Shown here piece after piece: positions 1 to 10,336 of a stretch of 64,000 bases of DNA. The notes beneath the pieces were generated by a model that saw nothing but the letters and a program-made list of their open reading frames with translations, ran no database searches and had not been told where the DNA came from. Each line of letters begins with the position of its first letter. Positions within the stretch are counted from its first letter, which is position 1. Source of the DNA: Rusavskia elegans (lineage: Eukaryota; Ascomycota; Lecanoromycetes; Teloschistales; Teloschistaceae); assembly GCA_011316305.1 (NCBI GenBank), contig SAUG01000009.1, positions 1-64,000 of the forward strand, given 5' to 3'. The position numbers and the translations under genes were made by a program.

Positions 1-80
1 CCTCCTTCTTGTATACTTAGTCCAGGCGAAAGCCCACCTTAGTGAATCAAGCTTGATATTCCACACACATGATTTCAACA
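1..80 (+). repeat. 3' portion of a copia LTR, cut by the window edge
   Basis: This matches the last 80 bases of the 176-bp LTR seen in full at 38202-38377 (reverse strand there). It ends in TTTCAACA, the expected LTR terminus. No primer-binding-like sequence follows, so it is the 3' LTR of an element lying to the left or a solo LTR. It keeps several CpA and TpG steps and is one of the less mutated LTR copies. It abuts a palindrome/tandem-repeat element. Confidence 0.85.
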
Positions 81-141
81 GATTCAGGTCTATAAAAAGC
101 TATTACCTATATTACGACCGTATAGGCCTGGATGGCTCTAC

Positions 142-935
142 CAGCCCTACTAGGCTAGCGCCAAGCTTTATCTAAATCCAGTACCTGTAACCTCTTACTG
201 TATATATATATTGCGCAGGTAACGTTATCGGCCAGAAATTATATAGATTAAAGAGCTTATTTAAAACTTTCGAACGATATAAAAATAATCAAATTCTGAC
301 TAGTAGGCGTTAAGGAATTCTATATGTAAATAAGGGTTGTTAGTACTATTACTGACAGCCCTACGAGGCCGGCGCCAAGCTTTATTTAAATCCAGTACCT
401 GCAACTTCCTACTGTATATATACATTGCGTAGGTAACGTTATCGGCCCGAAATTATTCAAATTAAAGAGCTTATTCAGAGTTTTCGAACGATATAAAAAT
501 GATTAAATTCTGACCAATAGGCGTTAAGGAATTCTATATACAAACAAGGGTTGTTAATATTATTACTGACAGCTCTACGAGGCCTGCAACTTCCTACTAT
601 ATATATATATTGCGCAGGTGACGTTATAGACTAAAAATTAAAGAGCTTATTTAGAGCTTTCGAACGATATAAAAATGATCAAATTCTGACTAATAGGCGT
701 TAAGGAATTCCATATATAAACAAGAGTTGTTGGTAATATTACTAACAGCCCTACGAGGCCGGCGCTAAGCTTTATCTAAATTCAATACCTATAACTTCCT
801 ACTATATATACGTAATATGTATCTGGTATTATAGACCAAAATTTCTATTAAATATAGAGTTCATTTAGAGCTTTCAAACGATATAAAATTAATTAAAATC
901 GAACGAATAGATATTAAGAAATCAGATATATAAAA
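142..935 (+). repeat. Tandem array of about 214-bp units (4 units)
   Basis: Unit starts are marked by CAGCCCTAC-like motifs at about 142, 356, 570 and 746. The first two steps are 214 bp; the third unit has lost about 40 bp. Each unit contains GGCGCCAAGCTTTATCTAAA, CTTTCGAACGATATAAAA and AATAGGCGTTAAGGAAT or close variants. The same units occur about three times at 12230-12770 (reverse) and 46535-47085. They are RIP-mutated and non-coding. Confidence 0.85.
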
Positions 936-1079
936 GGAAAATAACGTAGAAATTTTAATAATTAATTCAGTTTAATTGATTAAACGGTTCTAGAACTAGA
1001 TTAGCTTTACTATAAATAGAGACTAATATTTTAATACTAAAAATAGCTTCGATAATCGAATTTTAAAACGAGTCCGGAA

Positions 1080-1148
1080 GCTATTTAGGCTCGATACTAA
1101 TCTACGAAGCGAGGTACGAGCGAGTAGATTATATCGGTTCTAAATAGC
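1080..1148 (+). repeat. Long palindrome (about 25-bp arms, 18-base loop)
   Basis: The left arm at 1080-1105 starts GCTATTTAGG and ends ATCTAC. The right arm at 1124-1148 is its reverse complement with a few RIP-type changes. The loop, 1106-1123, starts GAAGCGAGG. Outer sequences (CGAGTCCGG left, GACGGGCTCG right) extend the symmetry weakly. Homologous palindromes lie at 29781 (reverse) and 47320, the latter with the core inverted. Confidence 0.85.
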
Positions 1149-1240
1149 GACGGGCTCGTTTAATTATAGTATAATCGTAATATCTATACTCGATATTTTT
1201 AATCACGTGATATTCTTTTAAATATTACTTTAATAGAATA

Positions 1241-1428
1241 TTAATAAACTGTTTAGATACTAGAGGCGTTATCTAAAGTAGATCCGGCGCTATTAGCTTG
1301 ATTTCTAAACAGTAAACTACTATAGCTATATTAAAATACTAAAATAGAAATAGATAGAAAAACTAGAACTTTTAAAAAGGCAGGTTAGTTAAATGATATT
1401 CTAAATTAGTTATTATATAATAATTAAA
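1241..1428 (+). pseudogene. Copia RNase H fragment of element E
   Basis: The frame around 1305 reads as a decayed SKQ-TT-A motif (S K Q stop T T I A I), equivalent to the RNase H strand of copia at 7294-7330 in copy A. The stop corresponds to CAG/CAA changed by RIP. The rest of the domain continues after the SINE at 1823 and after copia A at 10337, where the PTEQ and TK end of RNase H can be traced near 10430-10480. It is not functional. Confidence 0.65.
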
Positions 1429-1808
1429 GGCCTGGTAGCGCAGTAGTAACGCTACGTAACCTGGAGACCTAATGTCGGGGGTTCGAATCTCTCGAAAGCT
1501 AATTCTAATACTTAAATTTTTTCTATCGATAAAGTCGATTATATATAGAGTTTTTATATAGAGAGATTATATATTAGATTATCCTAGCTTAAAATAGCTA
1601 GTTCGATCGAAGTAAATTAAATTAATTAAGATTAAATCGACTACGGTTTCCTTCTAGATTTTAATCCAGACCTAGTTTTTTCAGAAATTTTAAATTAAGT
1701 TCGCGGTGAATATTGAAGTCTAAATAATTACGTAATATAATCGAATAGTATCTCTAGTACTAGTTTTTTCAAGATAATCAAAATTCCAAATGATGAAGTC
1801 GTAAATAT
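1429..1808 (+). mobile_element. tRNA-headed SINE, copy 1 (shortened head)
   Basis: The head carries pol III promoter motifs: an A-box-like TAGCGCAGTAG at about 1436 and a B box GGGTTCGAATC at about 1480. The head has lost about 30 bp between the boxes compared with the copy at 42334. The body includes CTACGGTTTCCTTCTAG and ends in a TCGTA-like tail. Target duplications ATATAATAATTAAA flank it (1415-1428 and 1809-1822), as expected for LINE-driven target-primed insertion. It sits inside the RNase H region of copia E. Confidence 0.88.
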
Positions 1809-1883
1809 ATATAATAATTAAAAATTTAAAACTATTATTAATATAGTAATTTTTTATAGTGAAAATTAGGGCGCTATTATCTT

Positions 1884-2059
1884 TATTGAAAGTACGTGTT
1901 ACGTATAACAGCTGTACCAAGGCGCCAAGAGCGTTAGTACCGACTAGATCTTGTAATTCTAGACGCTAAAGCCCTGCTACTTTTTTATTATATATTTAGT
2001 CTAGGTGAAAGCCTATATTAGTAAATTTGCCAGAATATTCTATATATATAATTTTAATA
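1884..2059 (+). repeat. 5' LTR of copia A
   Basis: It starts TATTGAAAGT (family start TGTTGGAAGT) and ends TTTTAATA (family end TTTCAACA); it is 176 bp. The GGCGCC-rich middle is conserved among copies. Many differences from the solo LTR at 38202 are C-to-T or G-to-A. Confidence 0.92.
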
Positions 2060-2079
2060 GATTATAAACCCGGAAGTTC
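2060..2079 (+). other. Putative primer-binding site of copia A
   Basis: Directly after the 5' LTR is GATTATAAACCCGGAAGTTC. The same position in B, C and D gives GGTTATAAACTCGGAAGC-type sequences. The GGTTAT-AA-CCC core resembles the complement of a Met tRNA anticodon loop, which would suggest half-tRNA priming as in Drosophila copia. All copies show AAAC where GAGC would be needed, so the match is imperfect. Confidence 0.45.
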
Positions 2080-2109
2080 AAGCCGAATTAATTTATAATA
2101 GTTGTTAAT

Positions 2110-5100
2110 ATTCGTAAATATTATATTTTTATATTTAATGTTTCTTTAAATATTTATCGAATTTTTTCTTTTATCTATCTTTCCGATTTCGATATAGTAT
2201 ATTAAACTCGATATATATTATTAAATTGTACAAAGTATCTAATATAGTAAACGACGAAATCTACGGTCGTACTACTATCTATAAATATCTCGGTAACTAC
2301 CGAAATTATAAATAGCTAAATAGACCCTTTCGTTTTACTTTACGACCTTTTCTAGCCGTTTAAACTACTAACTTCTTTACTTTCGAATAGAACTATTAAG
2401 TCGCTAAATATTACGTAAAGATATATTACTATAGAAATATTCCGCTAGATATAGTAATTAGGCCTTCGAAATCTTTTATAATTATTAGTTTTATATTCAA
2501 CTATCTAGCTAACGCTAGCTACCGGCGTATATTCTATAGATAGCCGAACTCCTACTAGCTATTATTAATAAATACGGAAAGCGACAGACTAGCTAATTTA
2601 GTATAAACTAGGACCCCTATATAATAGAAAGCTAGTAGACCGTATTCCTAGCTATTGTATTTTCTCTAATCCTCTAACGGTTTAAGTAAATCTCTACTAC
2701 TTCTAAACTAACTACCGTTCGCTTTTAGAACTAGAGTTATCGAGTTAAACTTTCGGAATTATTAGCTATATTATCTAGTTCTAAATAGTATAATAATTCG
2801 AAGTTTCCTATTCGTTAATAAATCCTATTATTATATCGTTTTAACTTTTATAGCTTTATTTAATTTATTCTAAAATTTATATCTGCTTATATAATATTAT
2901 TATTATTAAAGCTTTATACTAATCCTCGTAACTTTAAAAGTCTCGAATAACGTTTTCTTTAGGAATTACCTAATAACCTCCGGGTAAACTAAACTGTCTA
3001 TAACTTTTTATTTTCTATTAAAGACTATAGATTCCTATACGATCAATAGTAAATTAACTTTACTATTTAGAGCTATCTATACCCGGATTCTAATTATTAT
3101 CTATTGAAATTACTTTCTATTATATCTAAAAACGTACTAGAATAATTTATACTTTCCGGTCTTCCGCCTACTTTTCTAAATTCGAATAATCTATTCGACC
3201 TCGAAATTATTACGCTTTCTAGTTACTCGCCTCTAGGCTTTCTTTTTAATTTATTCTTCTATAACGCTACGTTTTACAATATTTTATAATCTAGTATAAA
3301 ATACGGTAATATATCTATTTCTATATCATTAACTATAAATAATATTAATTAGAGGGCTCCGGCTATCCTATTAATATCGTTCCGAAATTTAAACCCCGTT
3401 TAGATTATACAAACTAGAAGGAAGATATTATAGTCTACTATATTTTTATTAACTTTCAACTGCTACTAAAAGTTATTTACTTCCGGATACTTCCGAATAT
3501 AAAGAAAAACGTATAAAATACGCCTATATAGCGATTAAAATAATCTATAGTACTAATATTTTAAATTTTATTAAAGATTTTATATTAGATTCTAAAAAGA
3601 TACTAGATAAATCCTAGATGGAATATAGAATCTATAGTACTAGTAAATTTATAGATATAAATATCTAGCTAGATATCCTCTATTATAATAGTTTTTTCGG
3701 GAATATAAAAGCCTATATAGCTAAATTTCGCGAGTTCACTAATAAAATCCTAGCTATAGATATTATTATTTTAAAAAGTTTTCTTATTTTAAAGTTTCTT
3801 TAAAGCTTTAATACTACTTTTAGCTATTTTTAGACCTTATTTATCTAAAGTAACGTTATCGTTAGAAATAAAGATAAACGGAAATAGAAAATAGTTATTC
3901 TAGATAAAACTATTATTACTACTTTAAGTAAAGAGTATTACTAATATAGTAATAGCGAGTCTACTATTATTAGAATAAAAGTTTTTCTATCTATAAATAA
4001 ACGGAATAAATAAATTATTAAAGTTAACTACTATTCCTACTATAATCGGGACGGCTATATAAAAGATATCTACTATAGTCTATATTCTAAATTAAAAAAG
4101 ATTCAGATAATAGAAAAATAGAAAAATAGCGGTAGTAAATACTAAAAAGGTAATAATAATAAAAGTAAAGATAGTAAAGAAAAATATAGTAAAAACGGTA
4201 AAGATAATAAATCTACCAAGTCTAAAAAATTACTAATTTTTATTATAATATTACCGGCTTCTACTAATTTTAGTTTTATAGTTCTCGTTTCTATAGCTTT
4301 ATCGGCTTCATTAAATAAACTGGATTTTACTAACGGATAGATACTTAACTATATCTATAACTATTATACTATATTCTAGTAGTACTTCTTTATTAAATCT
4401 AATATAAAATCTATTTAGAAAGAATCTATAATCGGTATTAATAGTACTATTAGCTTTTAATCGATCGCTAAAAATACTATCGTATTTAACTATTTTATCG
4501 ATAATAAATACTATTATATAGAATTCTATATTATTTTTTATACTTTCCGATCTAATATAAATCTCTTATTAATATTATAAATTTAAATGACAGGCGCTAA
4601 AATAACTATTAGAAACTATAGTTTTAGTTTAAGTTTTAGTATTTCGGATCTAATATTAACTATATATATATATATATAAAGGTCTATTTCTACTAAATAT
4701 TAATACTATATAATACAGCCGTATAAAATCTTTTTTTATTTTTTTTTTCTATCTTTATCTTTATTTTTATTAATATCTAATATAGCTTTAAAGGCTTTTA
4801 TCTTACTAAAATATTAATAAAAAAAAATAGAAAGTGATTATTATATCCGGTTTAGATACTTTAGATATTAGATTTTATATAAATTATTAAATATATCTAT
4901 AGAAATAGATTTATTTAAAGTCTTTAAATCTAAATCCGATTTCTATAGAATTTATATTCTAGATAAAATATATTTTTAATTTTATAGAACCTATATCTAC
5001 CCCGGTAGTAGTTTTATAGATTCTGTTTACGCTAACTATATATATTCTATTCAGAAAAATGAGATTTTGATAGTATATAATAGAATTAAATATATCTCTA

Positions 5101-8010
5101 TCTTTTTAGATAATAGTAGCTGGAAATAGAATATCTATATAACTAAAATATAAGACGCTTCTAAATTTCTAGAATAATAGAACTATATCTACGCCTATAA
5201 TAAAAAAGATATCTTTATTATTAAATATTTTCGTAGTAATATTAAATTTAAAAACTATAAAAGTTTTACTAATAAAAGTATCTAATAAAAGTCTATCGTA
5301 CTAAATAATCTATAATAAAATAGTATCTTTAACTATTCCGTATAAATACTAATATATAAAGCCTATTTTATATTAGTTTATAGTAGCTTTAGTAAAAAAC
5401 ATTAGCCGCTATTTATTAAAACTACTATTTTTCTATAGTTTCGGTTATTTAATTATAAGATATAAATAATTCTAAATTTTAATAAATATAGTAAATCTTT
5501 AGATTTAAGTCGATTCTATATTTTAGATTTTATAGCGTAACTAATATATAGTAAAAAAATTCGGAAATTCTATAATCGGAGCTACAGAAATACTTTAGTT
5601 AGTTACTTTAGCGATACTATCTATAAACTACTAAATTTTCAAAATAATATCGTCCGTATCTTTTCTATAATATTTTAAAAAAAAAATTTAAAATCTAGAT
5701 TTATTGGATCTATAGAAGTTAGAAGAATTAGAAGATAAATTTTAATAATATCCCCGCGGAAACGGCAGCGTGAAAATAGAGAATCTGATTCTAGAAGGTT
5801 ATAGTTATAATCTAGTAATCTTTTATTAATATTTAAACCGATAGTTTTTCTTCGCTAAAATCTACCTCTCTATTAAAATTTTATTTATAGTTAAACTCTT
5901 TTACCGGCTAATTTTCCCGCTAGATCTTATATTACCGAAGTCAGCGTTTCTAATTCTAATTCTAATTCTAAATTAGATAGGCTATTTCTTTAGCCCGAAT
6001 ATACTAATTAGGCCTTTATTAAAGTCCTATAGGATTATCTAAACCTCCGGATTCTAGATAAACGCTCTTTACTAGATTCTATTTGCTTTTTATATATATT
6101 AGTTCTAGTTATAAAAAAGGATACCGTATTAGATTTCTCTCAATTATAGTTATATAAAGAGGCTATAGTATTAATTTACGCCGCCGAATAGTAAAAAGCT
6201 ATAGAAAAAGAACTATCTTCGTTAAAACTAAATGAGACGTAGATACTATATGCTAAAGCTTTATTCCCGTCTATAAAATATCTACTAGAGGTTAAATAGG
6301 TCTATAAAACTAAAAAGGATATTGATAGCGAAATTACCTATTTTAAGGTACAATAGATTATCCGAGGCTTCGAATAAAAAGCCGGTATTAATTTTAATAA
6401 AATCTTCGCTTCTATTATTAAACTAATATTGTATAAAGTTATCTTTACTATAGCTGCCGTCTACGGCCTAGAACTCGATTAGATAGACGTTAAAACCGCC
6501 TTCCTTTATAGCTACGTTAACGAAATTTTCTACGTTTAATATCCTACTAGTTTTACTACAGGCTCTAGTAGAAAAAATTTAATCTATAAATTTTAAAAAG
6601 CTTTCTAGAGTTTTAAATAGTCGCTGTAAATATAGTACTACTATTTAACCGAGGTTTTCGCTACTATTAGTTTTAAACCTTTAGAATCGAATTATAGTAT
6701 TTTCTATAATAGTAAAATTTCTATTAGTATTTATATCGATAATATTCCACTATATTAATTATTAAAATATCAATAATATTATAATGTATCTCAACGAACG
6801 CTTCTAGATATCGGATCTAGACCCTATTAACTTTTACCTCGGTATAAAGATTACTAGAAATCGGGAACCCTATACAATCTATTTAGACTAAACTAGCTAT
6901 ATTAAATGGATTTCCAAAAAATATAGTTTTACTATTTATAAAGAAACTGTTTCGATCTCGATAGATTTTAGTTATTACCTAGAAAGTATTCCTACCAAAT
7001 AGGATTACCTTCTACTAATAAAACGTAAATACTAAAACGCTCTCGGCTCTTTAATATATATTATATTTAGAATCAGCTACGATATTATCTTCGCTATATC
7101 TATTATTAGTCGGTGTTTATCTAATTCTATAAACTACTATAAAAAGACTTTTACTAAAATCTATAAACACCTATATAAAAGCGATTTCTAAAAGTTTCGG
7201 GAATATACTAATACTAATAAAGCAAGTAACTATAAAATCCGTTATTTAGTTTCTAAATATATATTCGATATCGGATCCGGTACTACTAGCTAGTCTTCTA
7301 AACAATAAACTACTATAGCTATATCTACTATTAAAGTAGAACTCGACACGGAAATAGAAGCTATAAAAAAAGCTATTTAGTTAAATTATATTCTAAGCTA
7401 ACTATCACTGGATAAATAGAATATAAATACTATTCCGGGTATAAGATTCCTTTATAGTAATAATTAAATTACTATTACTATCGCTAAAAACCTTTAATTC
7501 TATAGTTATATTTAGACTGGCCGGTTCGGATCGGGTTCCCGTCGAACCGTTAAATATTCCACCCGATTTTAGTAATCCGACTCGGACCCGACCCGATTAT
7601 ATTATATATTTAATATATTATTATTTGAATAATTAAATAAAGGTAATATATCTGGATAATATATTTAGTTTTACTACGGACTTTCTAGCTAGTATAGTTA
7701 ATTAATTAGAATTTTTTAGGTAAATTCGTATAAAAGTTATATTAGCTTTATACCTTTATACTAGGGCTTGGCGCTAAAATCTAGTTTTAGCGGATCGGAT
7801 CGGATTATAGTTTAGGATTCGAAACCCGATCGGGTCGGATTACGTTTTAATCTAATCCGATCCGACGGCCAGTCGAATTATACTAAATATATTAATATCT
7901 ATATCAAATTTCTATAGAAGAAGATCGCCGATAAAACTATTAATTTTTAGTATTTTCTAACGGAATAGATAGTAGCCGATAGGTTTACTAAAGTCTTCGA
8001 TAAATTTAAA
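2110..8010 (+). pseudogene. Decayed gag-pol of copia A
   Basis: The remnant runs in copia order. A CCHC knuckle lies at 4032-4073, with all three Cys codons now Tyr (TAT/TAC) and the His now Tyr, exactly the RIP outcome. An integrase-like stretch follows at about 4850-5700, with an FLD-SSW region near 5100 and an FRS-N-EF-like block near 5230. The reverse transcriptase has D-V-K-T-A-F-L-Y at 6483-6509, a Ty1/copia hallmark, and its YVDD at 6732-6743 reads Y-I-D-N. RNase H is at 7294-7400 and ends with A-D-R-F-T-K near 7972-7992, after the MITE. The frame has many TAA/TAG stops and shifts. The gag start is not certain. Confidence 0.88.
7513..7876 (+). mobile_element. hAT-like MITE, copy 1, inside copia A
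   Basis: This 364-bp unit starts TAGACTGGCC and ends GGCCAGTCGA, an imperfect inverted terminal repeat continuing into GGGTCGG-rich arms. The 8-bp flanks are GTTATATT and ATTATACT; they differ only by transitions of the RIP type. It splits the RNase H region of copia A. Homologues are at 24111, 26116, 40490, 44281 and 50043. It has no coding potential. Confidence 0.85.
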
Positions 8011-8481
8011 TTTAAGGCCTTTTAAATAGTATTCGGTCTAGAGAATTCTACTCTACTCTAAAATCTAAGTAAAAATAGCGATATTTTTATCTAAATTATT
8101 AGAATCCTTCTAATCATAATCTTTCCCAAAATTTAATTAATTTCGGGACTCTACCTATTATTATATATCGATAATTTTTATATTTAGAAAGTATAATATA
8201 TACTATAAAAAATAGTTAGATCTTTAAATAATTTTAGATTTTATAGATTTATCTATAAAATATCTATACCGTTTTTAAATTACTATATCTTTTTTATATT
8301 CTCCGATAGTATATTTAATCGAGTTCCGTATATAGTTAATTATACCTAGTTTTGTTTTTTATAAAACGATATAAAGATATCTTTGGTCTAAATTCTATTA
8401 TATTCTATATTAGATTTAATATATTAACTAGTTTTAACATCGATAAATTCGTTTTTCCTATCGAATAGACTATTTAGGTTC

Positions 8482-8490
8482 TATATAAAG
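8482..8490 (+). promoter_or_regulatory. Conserved TATATAAAG block ahead of the 3' frame (copia A)
   Basis: TATATAAAG sits in a GC-richer conserved block (CTATATAAAGC, then CGGA, then AGCGCGG) between the end of pol and the 3' frame. The same arrangement is at 10931 in E, and on the reverse strand at 17815-17823 (B), 43121-43129 (C) and 52913-52921 (D). It could be a TATA box for a downstream transcript. This is inferred from position and conservation only. Confidence 0.4.
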
Positions 8491-8689
8491 CTTTTCGGAA
8501 CCAGCGCGGATATAGATTAGTTAACGCTCTAGCCGCTAGCCGTCCGCTATATATTTTTCGCCTATTATCTACTATTATATTTTCGAATGTATTTTTACTA
8601 TTACTATATTACTAAATATGTAAATAATACTATTCGACTTTTTTATTCTATATTTCTATTTACTATTATTTATAGCTATTATAGATTTA

Positions 8690-10150
8690 AATAATCTTTA
8701 AAAATTCGACTTTACTATCTATATTTCCAGAGAGCTTGACCTATATATATATATTAAAATATTTTAAAAATCATTCGTAAACTTTCGAATTTATAATACT
8801 TTTATAAACTATAATAATAATCCATCCTATCTCTACTTCCGGATACTTTTTTATCTAAATCTCGAACATTACCAAAAGTATCGACCCCTGATTGAACAGA
8901 TTTGAGCTGGTAAGCGGGTCTGATCCTATATCCTGCCTAGCGCGTTATAAAAGCGCTTATAGGCAAGCCTTCTGCTTATAAGTAAAATTTTAGTTTATAA
9001 ACGCTTATAAGCGCCCTAAGCGCTTTGAGCGAGTTTTGAAATTTTTAAAAAAAATCTTTTAAAAACTCTAAGTCTCTCTATCTAGTAGAGTTACAAGTAT
9101 TCTATAATTTATCTATACTAGTAAACTTTTAGCGTAGATTTTAAAAATTTCATTTATAGAACGCTAGCGTTGCTAGTTTCTAAACTAGAGGCTTCCCGTT
9201 ATTAAACGGGAACTAACGGGCACTAAACCTTAAAGAGTTTAATTTTAAAATTCTAAAAATGTATAAAATAGATGTTTATAGAATATATCCAAATTTTTCT
9301 GCTTACTAAACAAGATAAAATGCTATAAACGGGTTGTATATTTACATTCGGAATCTAAATACTATTAGATAAAAGATAATATTAATAGCTTTTAGAATTA
9401 CAATATTTTAAGCGACTATTAGCTAGATAGTATTAATATATTAATATATATCGGAATTTCCGCTATCTAGCTATACTACTAAATTAACTGCGGGATTCTA
9501 TAATATTTCTAGAAATAGTACTATTAAAGCGCCGTAACTATTAATAATTTAAAAATTTATATTAGTTATCGAAGTTTTAGTAAATACTTTTACATTTAGA
9601 ACTATCTTGGCGATATAAAATTCTATATATTAATAAAGATTTATATTATTTTAATAGGCGTTTATTATACGTTCCTTTAGTATATTAAAAAAAAATAAAA
9701 TCTATAGCTTTTATTACTTCGGCGGTATTAATCGTAACAACTAATATCTATAATTTACTACTAAATAGATAGTTTCGACTATATATGTTTTAGATATATT
9801 TTTCTCGCCGGGTAATATCCGTTTTGAATACTTTAAATAAATCTATATTATAAACTACTTTCTATACTAGTATTTAACCGAATATACTACTACTATAAAA
9901 GATTTAGAATATTATAAAAGCTATAGAAGCTCTATTTTTATTTATCTAGATTTTCATTTTTATAATTTATATACGTAGATTTACTATAGAAAATATATTT
10001 TTTATTTTATCTTTTTTAAAATATATATCTACTATAGAAGTTCCTTATATTTTATTTTTATCTCTATATAAATCTACTTTTCTATAGATTTTTTAGCGAA
10101 TATATAGCTTTAATTTTACTATCGGTATATATATAGTATATAATTTAAAT
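8690..10150 (+). pseudogene. Decayed 3' reading frame of copia A
   Basis: Between pol and the 3' LTR one frame keeps coherence among copies. In A it reads R-E-L-D-L-Y-I-Y-I near 8735, then N-F-R-I-Y near 8795. After the foreign insertion (8875-9345) it reads G-D-I-R-F-E-Y-F-K-like residues near 9825, and continues close to the LTR. Stops are all TAA or TAG. The equivalent frame in B, D and E shares V-L-S-I-A, L-D, G-D/N-I and F-K-Y/E-Y-F-K positions. It is not recognised as any family; an extra 3' gene as in some Sireviruses is one possibility. The start is not fixed. Confidence 0.5.
8875..9345 (+). mobile_element. Unclassified, weakly mutated insertion in copia A
   Basis: About 470 bp here have no counterpart in copies B, D and E, which read straight through this site. 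The block begins around ACCCCTGATTGAACAG and ends around ACGGGTTGTATATTTACA. It keeps many CpA and TpG steps, so it was hit little by RIP. It holds repeated GCGCTTATAAGCGC-like palindromic motifs at 8953-8962 and 9004-9013. Exact ends and target duplication are not clear, and no coding frame was seen. Confidence 0.6.
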
Positions 10151-10155
10151 AGAAG

Positions 10156-10331
10156 TATTAAAATTAAATTTTACGTATATTAGCTATACTAAAGCGCTAA
10201 AGGCGCTAGTATCGATCAAATCTAGTAGTTCTAGATATTAAAGGCCTGCTACCTCCTTTTTATATATTTCATTCAGGCGAAAGTCTACTTTAATAAATCA
10301 AGCTTGATATTTCATATATATAATTTCAACA
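10156..10331 (+). repeat. 3' LTR of copia A
   Basis: This 176-bp copy ends in TTTCAACA and is followed by the ATCTT duplication. Its first 20 bases are more changed than those of the 5' LTR. Together with 1884-2059 it defines the element. Confidence 0.9.
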
Positions 10332-10336
10332 ATCTT

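Larger units (their letters stand above)
81..1240 (+). mobile_element. Palindrome/tandem-repeat element, copy 1 (5' end missing)
   Basis: This non-coding repeat reappears at 12200-13013 (reverse), 46276-47388 and, as pieces, at 29781 and 40375. Here it has four tandem units, a unique stretch and a long palindrome. The ACTGGAATTCG terminus seen in other copies is missing; an LTR end sits in its place. After the palindrome it runs a further 90 bp or so into an old copia copy (E), so it was probably inserted in E. No transposase frame was seen. The class is unknown; the right boundary is approximate. Confidence 0.6.
1884..10331 (+). mobile_element. Copia LTR retrotransposon A, full length, nested in E
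   Basis: It is bounded by 176-bp LTRs (1884-2059 and 10156-10331) and a perfect 5-bp target duplication ATCTT (1879-1883 and 10332-10336). Removing the MITE at 7513-7876 and the foreign block at about 8875-9345 leaves about 7.6 kb, equal to copy B. It holds relics of gag, protease, integrase, reverse transcriptase and RNase H in the copia order, then a long 3' region. Every frame is broken by RIP, so it is dead. It is inserted in copy E. Confidence 0.92.

Noticed and set aside
142..935. CRISPR array or centromeric satellite
   Set aside because: The units are 214 bp without unique spacers, and the arrays are short and always tied to the same dispersed element.
1720..1920. 66-codon open frame on the reverse strand
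   Set aside because: It runs across the SINE tail, its target duplication and the start of the copia A LTR; a chance frame with no conservation.
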